Positions 50,121-63,339 of a DNA stretch of 64,000 nucleotides are shown one piece after another (the first letter of the stretch is position 1; each line of letters starts with the position of its first letter). Below the pieces are notes generated by a model, which ran no database searches, had not been told where the DNA came from, and was given only the letters and a program-made list of their open reading frames with translations. The DNA comes from Thamnidium elegans (lineage: Eukaryota > Mucoromycota > Mucoromycetes > Mucorales > Mucoraceae), in contig JAIXMG010000004.1 in the NCBI GenBank assembly GCA_025201345.1, positions 1,240,001-1,304,000 on the forward strand, in the 5' to 3' direction. Both the position numbers and the translations under genes were made by a program.

Positions 50121-50593
50121 ATAAGGTAGAGATGGAGATTCAAGCACCGACAGTGATTTTAGTACTCATTTGTGGCATTTTGGAGATTAATTTTTTCTCT
50201 ATTAATGTCTTTAATGGATTGGTTAATTTAAAATAAAAAAAGTTTCATAAACTTCTTAAGGGTTTGACATGCCCAAATATCTTGTTTTTAAAACAGTAAG
50301 AAACTGGACCCTTGTTTTATTGTTCAAAACAAAAACGGCTGTATTGCTCTAATTTAGTAGCTTTTTAATCAAAGCAATAAAAACCGTATTTTAAACCAAT
50401 AACAAAATTTATTATACCTCCAATATTTTGACATCTGAGCATTCCAATGGCCCCCCAAGTAACATAAAATTCCCAAGAAGGAAGGAAATAGGAATTTCTC
50501 AAAATAGCTGCTGAATCTTAAAAAAAAATCCTTGGGGGTGATGAAACGCGATTACCGCCTGACTTCTTACTTTTGTTTTAAACTATATTTACT
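50121..50593. other. Intergenic region upstream of the phosducin-like gene
   Basis: It contains an inverted pair, CCCCCCAAG near 50450 and CTTGGGGG near 50531, about 70 bp apart and just upstream of the gene. No coding frame is supported. Confidence 0.5.
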
Positions 50594-51576
50594 ATGGACG
50601 ATCCTAACGCTGATACTGAATGGTAAAAACTTTAAACTGTAAATATAGAATTGATAAGTCTAGGTATTTACTACATATTTTAGGAACGATATTTTACGTT
50701 CAAAGGGTATTCTTCCTCCCAAAGATGATGAAAAAGATGACAGAATGGAAGATGCTTTCGTCGACATGGTTAAAGCAAGAGAAGATAGATTAAATAGTCT
50801 CGAAAACAAAGATCTTGATGAACTAGATGAGCTAGAGGATATTGAAGATGATCGAATTTTAAACGAATACAGGTAAAAAAAAAAAACGTAATTCAGTGAG
50901 CTGTCATCAAGGTACAAACCATTTTTTATATAAAAAAAAAAATAGACATAAACGTATGATGGAGATGCATGCTTTAGCTGCCAAGGAAAAATTTGGTGAA
51001 GTGCTGGATATTTCTAAGCCTGACTTTATTAGAGAAGTAACAGAAGCCAGTAAAGATTGTTATGTCGTTGTTCACTTGTATAAGGATTAGTAAAGTCAGC
51101 TTTTGTATGTCAGTTTATTGCCTTGGAAACTAATTTAATTTGTTTAGTATCCCTGCCTGTAAATTGATGAACCGCTGTTTAGCAGAATTAGCTTTACAAT
51201 TCAAGGCTACCAAGTTTGTTAGAATTGTTAGTGATCAATGCATTCCTAATTTCCCTGATCACAATGTTCCTGCTATCTTGATCTACGGTGAAGGTGATAT
51301 TAAGGCAAATTTAGCTGGTGCTATTCAATTTGGCGGTATGAAGATGACAGCAAAGAGTAAGACTCAAAGTATAATGGGAGTATTGATAATGTATACTAAT
51401 AAAACAATATAGGTCTTCGCGCTGTTTTATCCCAATATGGTGCTGTTCCTCCCGAAAAGGTAGTCGATGAAGATGATAAAGATAAACAACCCAAGAAAAC
51501 AATTTACCAATCTAGAGGAACCGCTGCTCTCAGTAGTGATGAAGAAAGTGATGATGATGATAGAGGTTATTATTAG
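50594..51576 (+). CDS. PLP2: Phosducin-like protein (Plp2/PDCL3 type), 244 aa
   Basis: Five exons, 50594-50622, 50684-50872, 50946-51089, 51148-51356 and 51413-51576, total 735 nt. The N-terminal half is helical and acidic (LRSKGILPPKDDEKDDRMED, LDELDELEDIEDDRILNEY). A thioredoxin-like fold then follows: FGEVLDISKPDFIREVTEAS, VVVHLYKDYIPACKLMNRCL, KFVRIVSDQCIPNFPD, VPAILIYGEGDIKANLAGA and FGGMKMTAKSLRAVL. This is the PhLP2 branch, which assists the CCT chaperonin in folding actin, tubulin and cell-cycle proteins and is essential in yeast. The acidic Ser-rich tail (SSDEESDDDDRGYY) is typical of the family and a likely CK2 target. The 29-nt first exon gives MDDPNADTEW, matching family N-termini. 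Confidence 0.9.
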
Positions 51577-51749
51577 GTTTCGTTAATAATAATAATAATA
51601 AAAAAAGAACACATATTTTTTAAAAGGAAGCATCTTTCTCTCTCTTTTTACAATTACACGTGACTAGTGTAGTCTGCGGGTTTTTACTGAGAATATATCG
51701 TTAATATACTTTTGACTTTTTCACTGTTTCTCATTAAACAAATAAATAC

Positions 51750-52925
51750 ATGAGTTCAAAAAGGAACAATGCCTTTAATACAGGCAGTGGAAATTTTAGT
51801 AAGAATAGTCCTAGAGGACCTCCTAGAGAACGAAACCATCGACCACAACAACGACCCAACTTTGGTAAACTAAAAACTTTTATATTTAAACAGTATAAGG
51901 ATGGCCTCCCCCCTTTTTTTTAAAAATAAAACTAACTCGTTGGAATACTTGTAGAACCTGATACTGGAGAATCTCGAGCAACTCAACTATTACGACGTAT
52001 ATTCAATGACGAAGACGATACCTCTTTCTCACGTAGACTTTCTAATGCAAACCAACTATTGAAAATTTTGGAAGAATCGCGAAATACTATATCTGACTCA
52101 CTTCAATTCAGACAAGAACAGATGCATTTATTAGATATTTGTATATACGACGAAGGTCTTCGTCGAATTATCGAATTAGGAAAGGTGCCTTCATCTTTAC
52201 GAAACGCATTAGCAAAGATCGTGTCTGGATTAGCATGTTACACTCGTTTAGATCTTGCTTTAAGCTGGATCTTTGATAGATTGGAAAACTGGCCAAGCGC
52301 AGAGAAATCTACCTTGGAAGTCAATAGAGATCGTGAATGGAAAAAATGGCTATTGTGTTTATTAAAACAGGTAATATATGAAACACATATTGGATTATAA
52401 CGATAAAGTTAATTGTTTCTTATATGCCAGGTTCTCATTGACTCATCGACAGATCAGTATACCTATCGACAGGCACAGGAAATGGCACCTACAATTTTAT
52501 CGGGTATCATCACTTTCTTGGATACAATGGATTCACCTGAATTCCTTCCTACTTGTATTGATATTCTAATATTCTTTTCTGAAAGCTATCAGAGTTTATT
52601 TGGTCAGAGGTTTAAAGTAACGTAATTGATTTTTTTGTAACTTAATCCACTAACCGCGATGATAGGACATCATTGACTTACTTGTCGGCTGGAATATGGA
52701 GATTGGATTACCTGAATCAAAGAGAACTGTTCTCATCTCTTCGTATACTAAATTTAGTGTATATTGGGCTAGTTCTATACCTTTTGCTGTAGATCTTTTA
52801 AATCATTTCCTTAATGATATGCGTGGTATAGTTAGAGGGTTAGCAACTATGCCCAAAGATGATTCTGAAGAATATATGGGCAGGTGGAATACATGTACGA
52901 ATGTATTTAGGTAATTACTTTATTC

Positions 52926-52966
<41 letters not shown>

Positions 52967-55903
52967 TTAACTAATTTATCTTATAGTTGCTACCAAGCAA
53001 TATTGCATACAATCCAGCCTTTGATGATTAAGGATAGTAAGTACCATGATTTACGTATGGCCGAAGTTTTGTTTGAAAAAATGCTTCCGGAAGTCGTAGC
53101 ATTAGTTAACGATGCTTTATGTACATCTCCTAGTTTGGAATGGATTCAAATATGTAAGTAATATCTAGCCCTTCCTTTCCTTGTATTTATATATTATGTT
53201 ATGTAGCTCAAAATGTCCTCATATTATTAATTTCGTACAAACCGCTCATATATCGCTCCTATCAAAATGATATATATGCCTATCTTGCAGAGAAATCAAA
53301 GTCCAGTATGTACACCGATCCTCAGGGATATTTACAAATGTTGATGCATGTAAGCCAATTGAATGAAGGAATACGCGACAATATAATTGATGTTTTTTTA
53401 AAAAAATTCTACTATTAGTTTATCGAGTTATGGGGCACAGATATTGACGAAAATGTTGTTTTTCGATTGTTGGATCATAAGAACTCACCTTTATTTGAAT
53501 TACGCTCTAATAACCGAAATAATACCAAGCTGAACGAAGGAATATTGATTTTATTTAGATTTCTTGCTAGAATTAGTATCTCGGATGAGGGTAGATTTCA
53601 TATGAACCAGAAAAATATTGATTTACTTTTAGAGAAGCAAGTTATCATTAAGCGCTTTTACTCTAAAAGTATTAGTAAACGAACTTTAAAAAAATCTATG
53701 GACTTTATCGTACAAAATGATGGATCAGCTTCCTTTGATAATAAGAATAAGAATGATGAATTAGTATCCAGCGCCACTGTGACAATCGCTATCGAAGATA
53801 CATTATTAATCAATTACCTATTATTGGATAATGCCTTGGTTTGGCCACAACTACGATTTGAAAATGCATTAACCTCATTAGAAATATTGTGTATGACTTG
53901 GGTTTATAAATGTAGCGATTTGTTTGATTCTTGCTTTCAAATATTAAAAGACTACTGGAAAAGGTAAACACTCTAAAGTGACAGAACGTAAAGAGTTAAC
54001 TCTTATAATTATATCTATAGTTTAAATTTCTTTCTCGATGATGAATACGAATTCGAAATGATTTCTTATCTAGTAACGGATTTACTAGAAAATTGGGCAG
54101 ATCTCAGTTTACATACTAGAAAATCTATTTGCGAATTCGTAAAGTCTATTTTGACCACATTGCACATGTCTGAAAGTTTCCATTTGGACCCGACAACTAT
54201 ATTTAAGCCTATCATGTCGGGATTTCTTTATGCAGCCGGTAAAGTCTATCACTCCACGTAAAAAAAAAAAAAAAAAAACGATACAATCATCTAATTAACT
54301 TTATTAGGTGTCGAAAGAAACAACAATTCAAAAGTAGATATTTTAAAATTAATCGCGTATTATTGTCAAATATTTGGTTCTGCCAATATTATTGATTTAG
54401 TTCTTGAAAATGTTCAACGAAGGTAATCGTGGTACATGTGATTATCTTCTTCTTATTAATCCCATCCATTAGTATCAATAATCCACACCGAAATGTACAA
54501 GCCGCAAGCAAAGATTTACTTACCTCTTTAAACCCATTCATGATTTCTGAGGTAAAAAAATTTGACGACACAACAGCTGCGTTCATCCAGGTAAATATAG
54601 AATTATTTCCTATTCAACTCTCTTATCATTAATATATCAATTGTAACAGAGCATTATTATGGCTACACCGCATACAGGTTCTTTCCGACCTGTGCACTAT
54701 GAAATTGTTATGAAACACCTTGGTATGGCAGAACATTTGATTGGATCAGATGATCAACAAGAACCCACTGATTCTGATCCGGCGAATTCCTCTGAATGGG
54801 CTAGACGTCTACTTCATCATTGTGATACCATAGATAACATGAAAAATGTAAATATCTTTGGTGAGCTTAAAGAAGGTAAACGGAAGTAACACTAAAAAAC
54901 GACGATACGAAATATATTTACTTAAAATATATTTTTCCATGTAGAAATGGATTTGGGAGGTATTGTTGATTTAATCAATAACAGTGAGCCTTTATTATGT
55001 TATTGGGCTATGTGGGAATCAGCAAGATATTGTATGTTATCCCGATTACGTACGCCTTTTGGTGGACCACAACAGGTAAATAGGAAACTTTATACCATGC
55101 GTAATAACACTAAAATACAAGTTTTAGACTTTTGCCGCGTTTGAACGTATGTTAAATTCATTGGTGAATAATGCAGAATTAAAAGTCGCGTAAGTCTTGT
55201 TAGTAAAGTTTCTTTTTGTGTTGCTTATTTGACTAACCTTCGTAAAATTCAGTGGAGGACAAAATGCCGATTATTTGCGTCACTTGCTTCTTTTGTTAGA
55301 TCGCCTTGAAGTCCAAATATCAAATGCTTCCGATGGTTGTGCTACCGGTGCCCTTCCTGCAGTTCCCCGCTCAAGTCTTATTTTTTTTAGAACAAACAAA
55401 AAAACTTGTCATGATTATTTTTCTAGAATAAGACATAATATTATTGCAGGTGCGAAAATTATTGGTAATGATCATTTATTGATCGTTCACGTTATTCAGG
55501 TAAAACCTATGTATTTCAGCGAAACATCGCATTATCAATACTAACACTACCATAAATTTTAGATTTTATCCGAGTTAGAATCTAATATACCACCTATTGC
55601 GGATATTATGCCCTGGTTTAAGGAATTGAATGGATACTTACGAGAGTTAGTAGAAGCATGTATTCGCGAACAGTACACAGATTTGATTTATGGTATGCAA
55701 TCCTGGTATAAAAAGTTAATCCGAAATATCTATCAACTTTCACCCGAGTTTAAAGAAAAGTGGAGTTTCGAAGGTCTCATCGGTCCAATAGAAATAAAGG
55801 GCGAAAGTACAAATATTACTGTTACCTGGTTCCAAGTTGCAGCCTTGTTCGCATCTGTAAGTTTTTGCATGAATTAAAATTTTACATTGTATTAACCTTT
55901 TTT

Positions 55904-55939
<36 letters not shown>

Positions 55940-58900
55940 GAGCCACGATGAAACGGCTATTAAATCACTGAGTACGCTTAAACCATTTATATCTAGTGAT
56001 AATTTTGGAATATTAGACATGCTCGATAGACAAGTAGGTTTAATTTTATAGTTTGTTATTTTTATATTAATTTTTTTTAGGTGGTACATTTCTATACTTG
56101 TCTCGAAGATTACGATGCACTTCAAAGGACACTAGAGTCCGATTCAACAGTAATAGACGATTTTATTTGTGATAGCTTACGCTCATTCAACTCTGGTAAT
56201 GGTGGGTTTGAACAAGAACGATCGGTAGCAATGTCTAATATTCAGACATTTGTTAAAAGTGCGCCATTGGAATCATGTCTTGAACTTGCGAGATTAGATC
56301 GTTTTAGAAACTGGATTGCTTCCGCAAATGATAATAATACGGATACATTGAGTCATGATATTACCATTCGACTTACTGAAAGAATACTTCAAGTGTTAAA
56401 ACAAGGTATTTTCACCAATATTTCGAGTTTACTTGAACTTCAGCTACTTCAATCGGATTGGAACAGTTTGATTTCAAGTGCAAAAGATTGGTTAGCTATG
56501 ACATCGGGTAATATACCCAACTTCCATAGCCTTCCTCCCGAAACCAAACATTGGGCTAGATTATCTACTTATTTCGAAAGATTATTTAACACGAATGAAC
56601 CTGGTGATATAAAAGATGTAACAAAATGCCTTGGATTTATTCAACTTCATTCTGCCAAGGTGGCACGTAGACAAGGAAACTTTGAATTGGCCCAGAAATT
56701 AATCAATAAGGCGGCTCTAATTCCAGAAACGAAATATTTAGCTCTTTACGAACGTACCAAAGTCTTATTTAAACAATCCAATTACACACAGGCCATGGAA
56801 ACTATTAATGAAGTTTTAGTTCATACTTCGTCCGCACCAGAATACGAAGAATTGAAGAGCAAAGTCTACCTTAAGGTTGCTCGCTATTTAAAGAATAGCC
56901 CTGTTAGCGAAGTACCTACTTTATTGAAAAAGCTTGATCCTAAATTAATGATCATGTCACCTACCGTTTTGCAATCTTCAGTAGAGAACTCAGTTGATTT
57001 TGCTCTTGATAAATCGATTGAAAACAATACAGAAGATGGTCGACCTTGGTTTGAATACGCTACCCATTATTATAAACAAGGCTGGCATATTTTGGATGAA
57101 TTACTTCGACCTGACTCATCCATGCCAATTATCGTATGGGCAAGTAAGAAAATCCAATGTGCTCTTGAGCATTCAGATGAATCTATTGATAAAAAACATA
57201 TTGAAAAGGTATACACCAAATTGCTTGATGTTTTATTCATGTGTATTTACCTTTTTTTTTAAAATTATTATAGACGATTCTGGGCCTTTTGTTCAAATAT
57301 TCTGTTTCAATAGGAGATCAGAAGCTTGTAGATTGTACTTCTTTCACCACTAGTTTACACCAAATCGTACCGTTCTTAGATGAAAATAATGAATCTTGTA
57401 TTCTTAAAATTTTGGAAGAATTACAAAATATGATTATTCATAAATTTTATGCCTCGGCTCAGTCGTATTTCCGATACCTTTCATTAGACATTCATAACAA
57501 TAATGTAAGTTGATATTGAGCAATATAAAATAACATGATGTACTTTATTAATAACACGCTCCAAATTATTAGGCTCAAAATAGTTCTAATATTAGCTCCA
57601 CGTCCATGATAATCACAGCAACTCTTCGTATTTTACGCATGCTTACTAAATATGGCGAAGCATTGAAAAGCCTTTATACCGAACACATTGAAATTGTGCG
57701 TGTCGATCTCTGGAAACAAGTAATTCCTCAACTCTTTGCTCAACTAAACCACCCCAACGATTTTGTTCGTCAAATTATTGGTAAATTAGTCAGTCGTATC
57801 TGTGATGAGTATCCTCGTGAGATTGTTTATGATGTAATTGTCAGTTCAACATCTTCAAAAACAAACAAAGAAACAAAACAAAGTTTGAATGCTATTGCGA
57901 ATCGTATGATGGACCGAAATGAATTATTATGGCTCTCTACGAGACGAATGGCAGAAGAACTTGAAAAGATTACTGTTTTATTGGAAGAGAAATGGCAGAA
58001 TAAAATTGCCTCGTTGCAATTTGATGCTATGCAACAGTTTAGTAAACTGGACCAAGAAATAGAACGTCTCAGTAAATATAGCGATGAAATTCAACGTGAA
58101 AAGGAGTTCTTGGAGATATACGATGGAGTGATGAAGTTTGTTATTGTTTCTGTTGATAAACTGTTCTTGGAAACGGCTGAAGATTCAATTACTTCTACAC
58201 CTCATGAACAATGGTTTCAAAAGACTTATGGAAAGCAATTGATTTATGCTTATAATCTTCTTAAAAAACCTACTTCTATGAAAGAGTATCGACGCGGATG
58301 GGTGTGCTTTCAACAACTTCATCGTCAATTGATGACGGAGACTCACAAAGTACGTATTCTCGAATTAAGTCATGTATCACCTTACCTTTTCAGCATGAAG
58401 CGTACACTTATTGGTATTCCTGGGCGTCATGAAAACGATGAATCTTGTTTTATTGATACATTTGGTACGAGCGTGATCGTTCTTCCTACCAAAACGAAAC
58501 CCAAGAAATTAGATATGAAGGCTACTGATGGTAAAAAGTACTCATATTTGTTCAAGGGTTTAGAAGATCTTCATTTGGATGAACGTGTTATGCAGTTATT
58601 GACAACGACCAACGGTCTTTTAAGTGAAAACGGAGCTACTGCTCTTCGTGGTATGAAGGCCAGAACATATGCTGTTATTCCTTTAAGTGATCATTCCGGT
58701 ATGATTCAATGGGTCAATGATGCTACACCATTTTTTGCATTATTTAAAAAATGGCAAAAGAGAGAATCTGTTGCACATATGCTTTTAACCAATGACAAAC
58801 CCAACGAAGCTCTCATGCATTCACTATTACAAAGACCTACCGAAACCTTCACTTCAAAGGTCGCTTCTATATTAAAGGCATCTGGATTACGGGTCACTGC

Positions 58901-60717
58901 AAACCGAAAACACTGGCCAAAGGAAGTTTTGAAGCAAGCCTATCTTGAGCTTGTCAAGGAAACTCCAGGTGATTTACTTGAAAAGGAGCTCTATTATTCT
59001 AGTTCAAGCGCTACGGAATGGTATAAGAAGACTACCTCTTTTGCTCGTTCCTTAGCTGTAACATCTATGATTGGTTATATCATTGGTCTTGGTGATCGTC
59101 ATTTGGATAACATGTTGATTGATTTTAGATCTGGTGAAATGATTCATATCGATTATAACGTTTGTTTTGAAAAGGGTAAACGTCTTCGCGTTCCTGAATT
59201 GGTACCTTACCGTTTAACTCAAAACCTTTACGGCGCTTTGGGTATTACTGGTGTAGATGGTCAATTTAGAACTGCTGCTGAAGAAACACTTCGTGTGCTT
59301 CGTAAACATAAAGAAGTACTTGTTACTCTTTTGGATGCCTTTGTCTATGATCCTCTTGTTGATTGGGAAAGTGAAGCAGTAGAAACGGGGTATCGACAAA
59401 TGATGGAGTTACAAACCAATCTTGGATTAGTAGCTACATGTATTACAGAAAAGCAATCAGAGAATGAAAAGGAAAGATCATCGATTTTAGGAAGCTTGGC
59501 TAGCTTAAAGCATAATTTACATCAATGGCAAGAATCTATGCTTTTAGAAGCAGAGTCCTTAAATGAGGAAGAAGGAAGTGATGACGATGATACGATACTA
59601 GACAATGACGGATCTTTGACTCAAATTGAAAATGACTCTCCCTCTTTCATGGTAAGTATTAAATATTATTTTTCTTTTTCTTTTGAGACTAAATTGTGGA
59701 TAAAAAACTTAACAGGGTCGTCTTCCAATTTATCTTTTACGTGAAGTCAAAAGTCATCTCTCTGGTATAGTTTCACTTATTTCGAATACTAGATCTTCTA
59801 CTGAAGGAATATCACCTTTGCTTGAATCAATCATTATTATCGAAACTGATGAAGATAATGAATTACGTCCTGCTCAAAAGAGTGCGAAAGTAATGCATAT
59901 TTTTTTTCTCTAAAAGGATATAACTTGATCTTTATGACTAATACTTTTTTTTTTCCTTTTACTTAATAGATGGCACTTGATTCTCTCGCTGTATTAGATA
60001 CGGAATTCAAGAAGCTTGATAAGCAAATTGCAGATAATAAGAACTACGAATCAGAGTGGAGCTATACTCAATTGGTAAAGTGGTATATATGTATATGTAT
60101 TTGTTATCTATGACATGTTATTTAAAATCATATTATAAATTAGCTCGATTTTATTCAATTGATGAATAAATCTGTTCAGGAATATTATTCAGCTATCAGA
60201 ACTTTGGAAGAATTTGGACCTGATAGTAACAAGAATATCTCTGCTACTGCTCCCACAGATTATAACAATCGACCTCAGGAAGAGTTTAAACCGGTAGATA
60301 GTGCAAACTATGAAGGCTTAGAACAATACAATGAAAGTACACCAGATGATCGTGCTGCTAATCAAAACAATGGGTCTCAGAAAATCTGTAAGATATTATT
60401 TATTTATTTTTGGTCTGGTATGAGTCGACGTTTAATTAACTATTTTTTTTTTTTGTAGCAATCAATAAGATACCTACCAATAATCACGTAGTTAAAATTA
60501 TGAAGAGAATTAGATCTAAATTGGAAGGTGTTGATTTTGGAGTACAACATAAGATGCCAGTTTCTGAACAGGTAAATATATAAGATAGCTCTTATTTTGA
60601 AATATACGGGACACCACTGATTCTATTTTATAACACTAGGTTACGAGATCAATAGAGCAAGCTACTTCAGTAGATAACCTTTGTTTAATGTACGAAGGAT
60701 GGACCAGTTGGGTTTAA
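51750..60717 (+). CDS. SMG1: SMG1-type phosphatidylinositol 3-kinase-related kinase, 2490 aa
   Basis: Twenty-four exons: 51750-51864, 51955-52370, 52431-52616, 52666-52910, 52987-53153, 53207-53349, 53419-53963, 54021-54238, 54308-54422, 54473-54590, 54650-54875, 54945-55075, 55128-55189, 55253-55499, 55563-55856, 55941-56033, 56081-57208, 57274-57504, 57573-59651, 59716-59889, 59970-60074, 60144-60387, 60459-60571, 60640-60717. The frame stays open over 7473 nt. Helical HEAT/FAT repeats fill most of the protein. The kinase has MIGYIIGLGDRHLDNMLIDF, HIDYNVCFEKGKRLRVPE and YDPLVDW, wording specific to SMG1 rather than TOR/ATM/ATR. The C-terminal FATC domain ends SVDNLCLMYEGWTSWV. SMG1 phosphorylates Upf1 in nonsense-mediated mRNA decay. 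The insert between kinase and FATC is shorter than in animals. Confidence 0.93.
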
Positions 60718-61001
60718 CATACCGATAATTGAAATTATTATTATATACATATATACTAGTTACAATGAAAGTACGAAGGGATTGTAGATAGTCTATATCG
60801 TGATCGGCGTATACTCGCAGTTCATAAAAAGTGATGCAGTAAAAAATAATCTATACAAAGTGATGTTATAGATTTTTTTTTTCAAATATATAAAAATGCT
60901 TCTTCTAATTTATCAAAGAGACATAATATATATTAATTATACTTTTTTTTTTCTTTTTTTTATATTTATTTAAAAAAAAATAGGATTGTTCTTAATATTA
61001 A

Positions 61002-62545
61002 TTATGCATTAAAGTAGTTTCTTACTCTACTAGAAGCGTTTTCTGCTAAATCCTTAACAGCATCCAAATCGAGGGCAGCTTGGTCGACAAATTTTCTTGC
61101 CATAGCGACAGCATGATCTTGCACATTATCCCAATCACCTAATGAAACAACATCAGGGTTGTTATTATATGAACTACTATCTTCCATTTCTGATTCTCTT
61201 CCAAAATATTGATCAGATGAAATGGCTTTAGCGCTAGAAAATTGAGAAAGACGACTGGACTCAGCTGCAGCGACGGCAGGATCATATTCGTTTCTACCGA
61301 AATATTGGTCTGAAGAAATAGCGCGTGCAGATCCAAACTTTTCTCTAGCAGATTTAGTTTCATCTTGTTGAGATGGTTGTTGATGATAAGATTTTTGAGA
61401 AGGCATAGAAGTAGATGATGGCTTTTCATTCATATTCATACGAGACATACCAAAGCCAAGTTTCTCGTATTCATCTTCGTTTGTATTTGAGCGACTACGG
61501 GAACTAGTATCATTATATGCTAAACGAGAAGATGTTATCTTGGATGGCTGCTCTTCTACGTCAGCAGATACACTTGGTTCGTCCTCTTTAACCCCGTACT
61601 TAATATTACGTTCCGAATCCTGTTTAGCTTGAGCTTCAGCCGCTTCGAAATTGAAGTTTACAGGTGCTTTTTTAACACCGAGTTTACCTGTCTTTCCAGA
61701 TTTACGAGGTGCACGTGCACCAACAGTAGATCGTGCTGAGCGCGTATTGGGTGTAGAAACTTTAACGGGAGTAGATGGTGGTGCAACAGGGGCTTCTTCC
61801 TCTTTCTTTTCTTCAAAAGCCTCGGGAGATTCAGTAGATCGTTCAATTGTTGACTCAGGTTGTTGTTGTTGTTGTTGGGGAGGAGTGGGAGTAAAAATGG
61901 GTGTTTCTTCTACTGGTACGGCACCATCATTCATATCAATTACAACAGTAGTTGGATTACTATTAAACCATTTTTTTTTAGTATCTATTACGATCCATTT
62001 TCTCTTTTTTTTTATGCTTACGCGATAGCATCATCAGCTGTACGTTTTGTTAATAATTCCTTGTATTGTTGAGCGGTTCTACTAGAATACTTTACTCTTG
62101 CGTCCTTAGTGGTACTACCTCCATTTTTAGAAAAGAACTCTGTTGCAGTTTGATTACCTCCAACTTTCATCATACGAAGTTGTTCCCAACTCCATGAATC
62201 GAGTACAGTAGATCTATTTGTATGCAAAGTTTAGATTCCTTACCTCTCATCTTTTACATGACGCATAATACCATTTACCTGACAAAGCTAATATGGACAC
62301 CTAAATTACGATGAGCAGAAGAGCAATCGGTACAAATGTAAACACCAAATGATACAGAAGCCCAGTTTGGGTTTTTTGAATTACAATCGAAGCACGCCTT
62401 TTATACAGCAACAATACTTAGTAAAAAAAAAGGGGGGGGAGCTTTCTTTCTCATGGTTATATATTTAATACATTACCTTATTATAGCGATTCTGCTTAAG
62501 CTTCTTGAATACAATTTGAATTTGCTCTTTTGTAGGTTCTGGCAT
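61002..62545 (-). CDS. GLO3: Glo3-type ArfGAP (ARFGAP2/3 family), about 446 aa
   Basis: Four exons, 62545-62477, 62397-62279, 62213 to about 62044 or 62022, and about 61984 to 61002. The N-terminal ArfGAP zinc finger reads CFDC, then [20 protein letters not shown] with the catalytic arginine, and continues [20 protein letters not shown]. The C-terminal half is low-complexity (Q run, Glu/Pro-rich) and carries two ISSDQYFGR repeats, the Glo3 motif, then a helical tail with [20 protein letters not shown]. Glo3 stimulates GTP hydrolysis by Arf1 on COPI vesicles in Golgi-to-ER retrieval. The third splice join is unresolved: donor GTACAG at 62043 with acceptor at 61985 gives an open frame, but homology favours reading further, through ADDAIA, where two stops lie in an A-rich stretch. 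Confidence 0.85.
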
Positions 62546-63135
62546 ATTTTATAGCAAGATGAAGAAAAAAGTTACTCTGCAATAGGGTTGGTATTCGCAC
62601 TTTTAAAGGGAAAAAAAAAAGGTTTTTTTATTGGCTGTATTGAGTTTTTTTCTTTGGGATAATTATATATCCAGCAATAAAAACTAAGAAAATAATGCAG
62701 GCATTTCATGCTTTGTAATAATGAAAATCATTATTAAACTTGACCATAATCATGGATAAATTTTATAAAAAAGCCAATTCTAAACCTTCCCTATCAGTTA
62801 AAAAAATAAAAAATAAAAAAAAAGATAGAGAATCATTAAGATGTTATCAGATGTAATTTTTATTGTTCTTAACTACAAAAAAAACAAACGATATCCCTTA
62901 CGGGTTTTTATAGTTCGAAATTCACGAACTCTCAATAAAATAATCAGATAAATATGCATTCATCACTTATTAAAGCGTCGATTAAAAACTCAAAAAAAAA
63001 AAAGATTACAAGTTAGCATTTATGGAATACACAGAAAAGAGAAAAAAAAAGAAATACAAGTTAATTTGACATCGTACTTGTTTATATACACATATTATCC
63101 TATTGCATTGAATCTGATAGAAGTACCTCACTAGG

Positions 63136-63172
<37 letters not shown>

Positions 63173-63339
63173 TATAAAGGCTGTGTAATGGTATATATAT
63201 ATTGAAATGATACCTCCTTGTCAGCCAATCATGGTGGCTCTCCTTTGCTTACAAAATAATGATTTATTTTTTTAATCTTGTCTGCAGCTCTTTTATTTCT
63301 AGATTAACCTTTTGAAGAGATCTTTTTTTTAAAACTGTA
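62546..63339. other. Divergent promoter region, Glo3 (-) and Ysc84-like (+)
   Basis: AT-rich with A-runs and a (TA)n run at about 63141-63165. No gene. The minus-strand frame at 63379-63570 overlaps the Ysc84-like gene and is a shadow. Confidence 0.6.

Noticed and set aside
49440..50236. Plus-strand frames opposite the piggyBac relic
   Set aside because: They are antisense shadows; the minus strand carries the recognisable transposase blocks.
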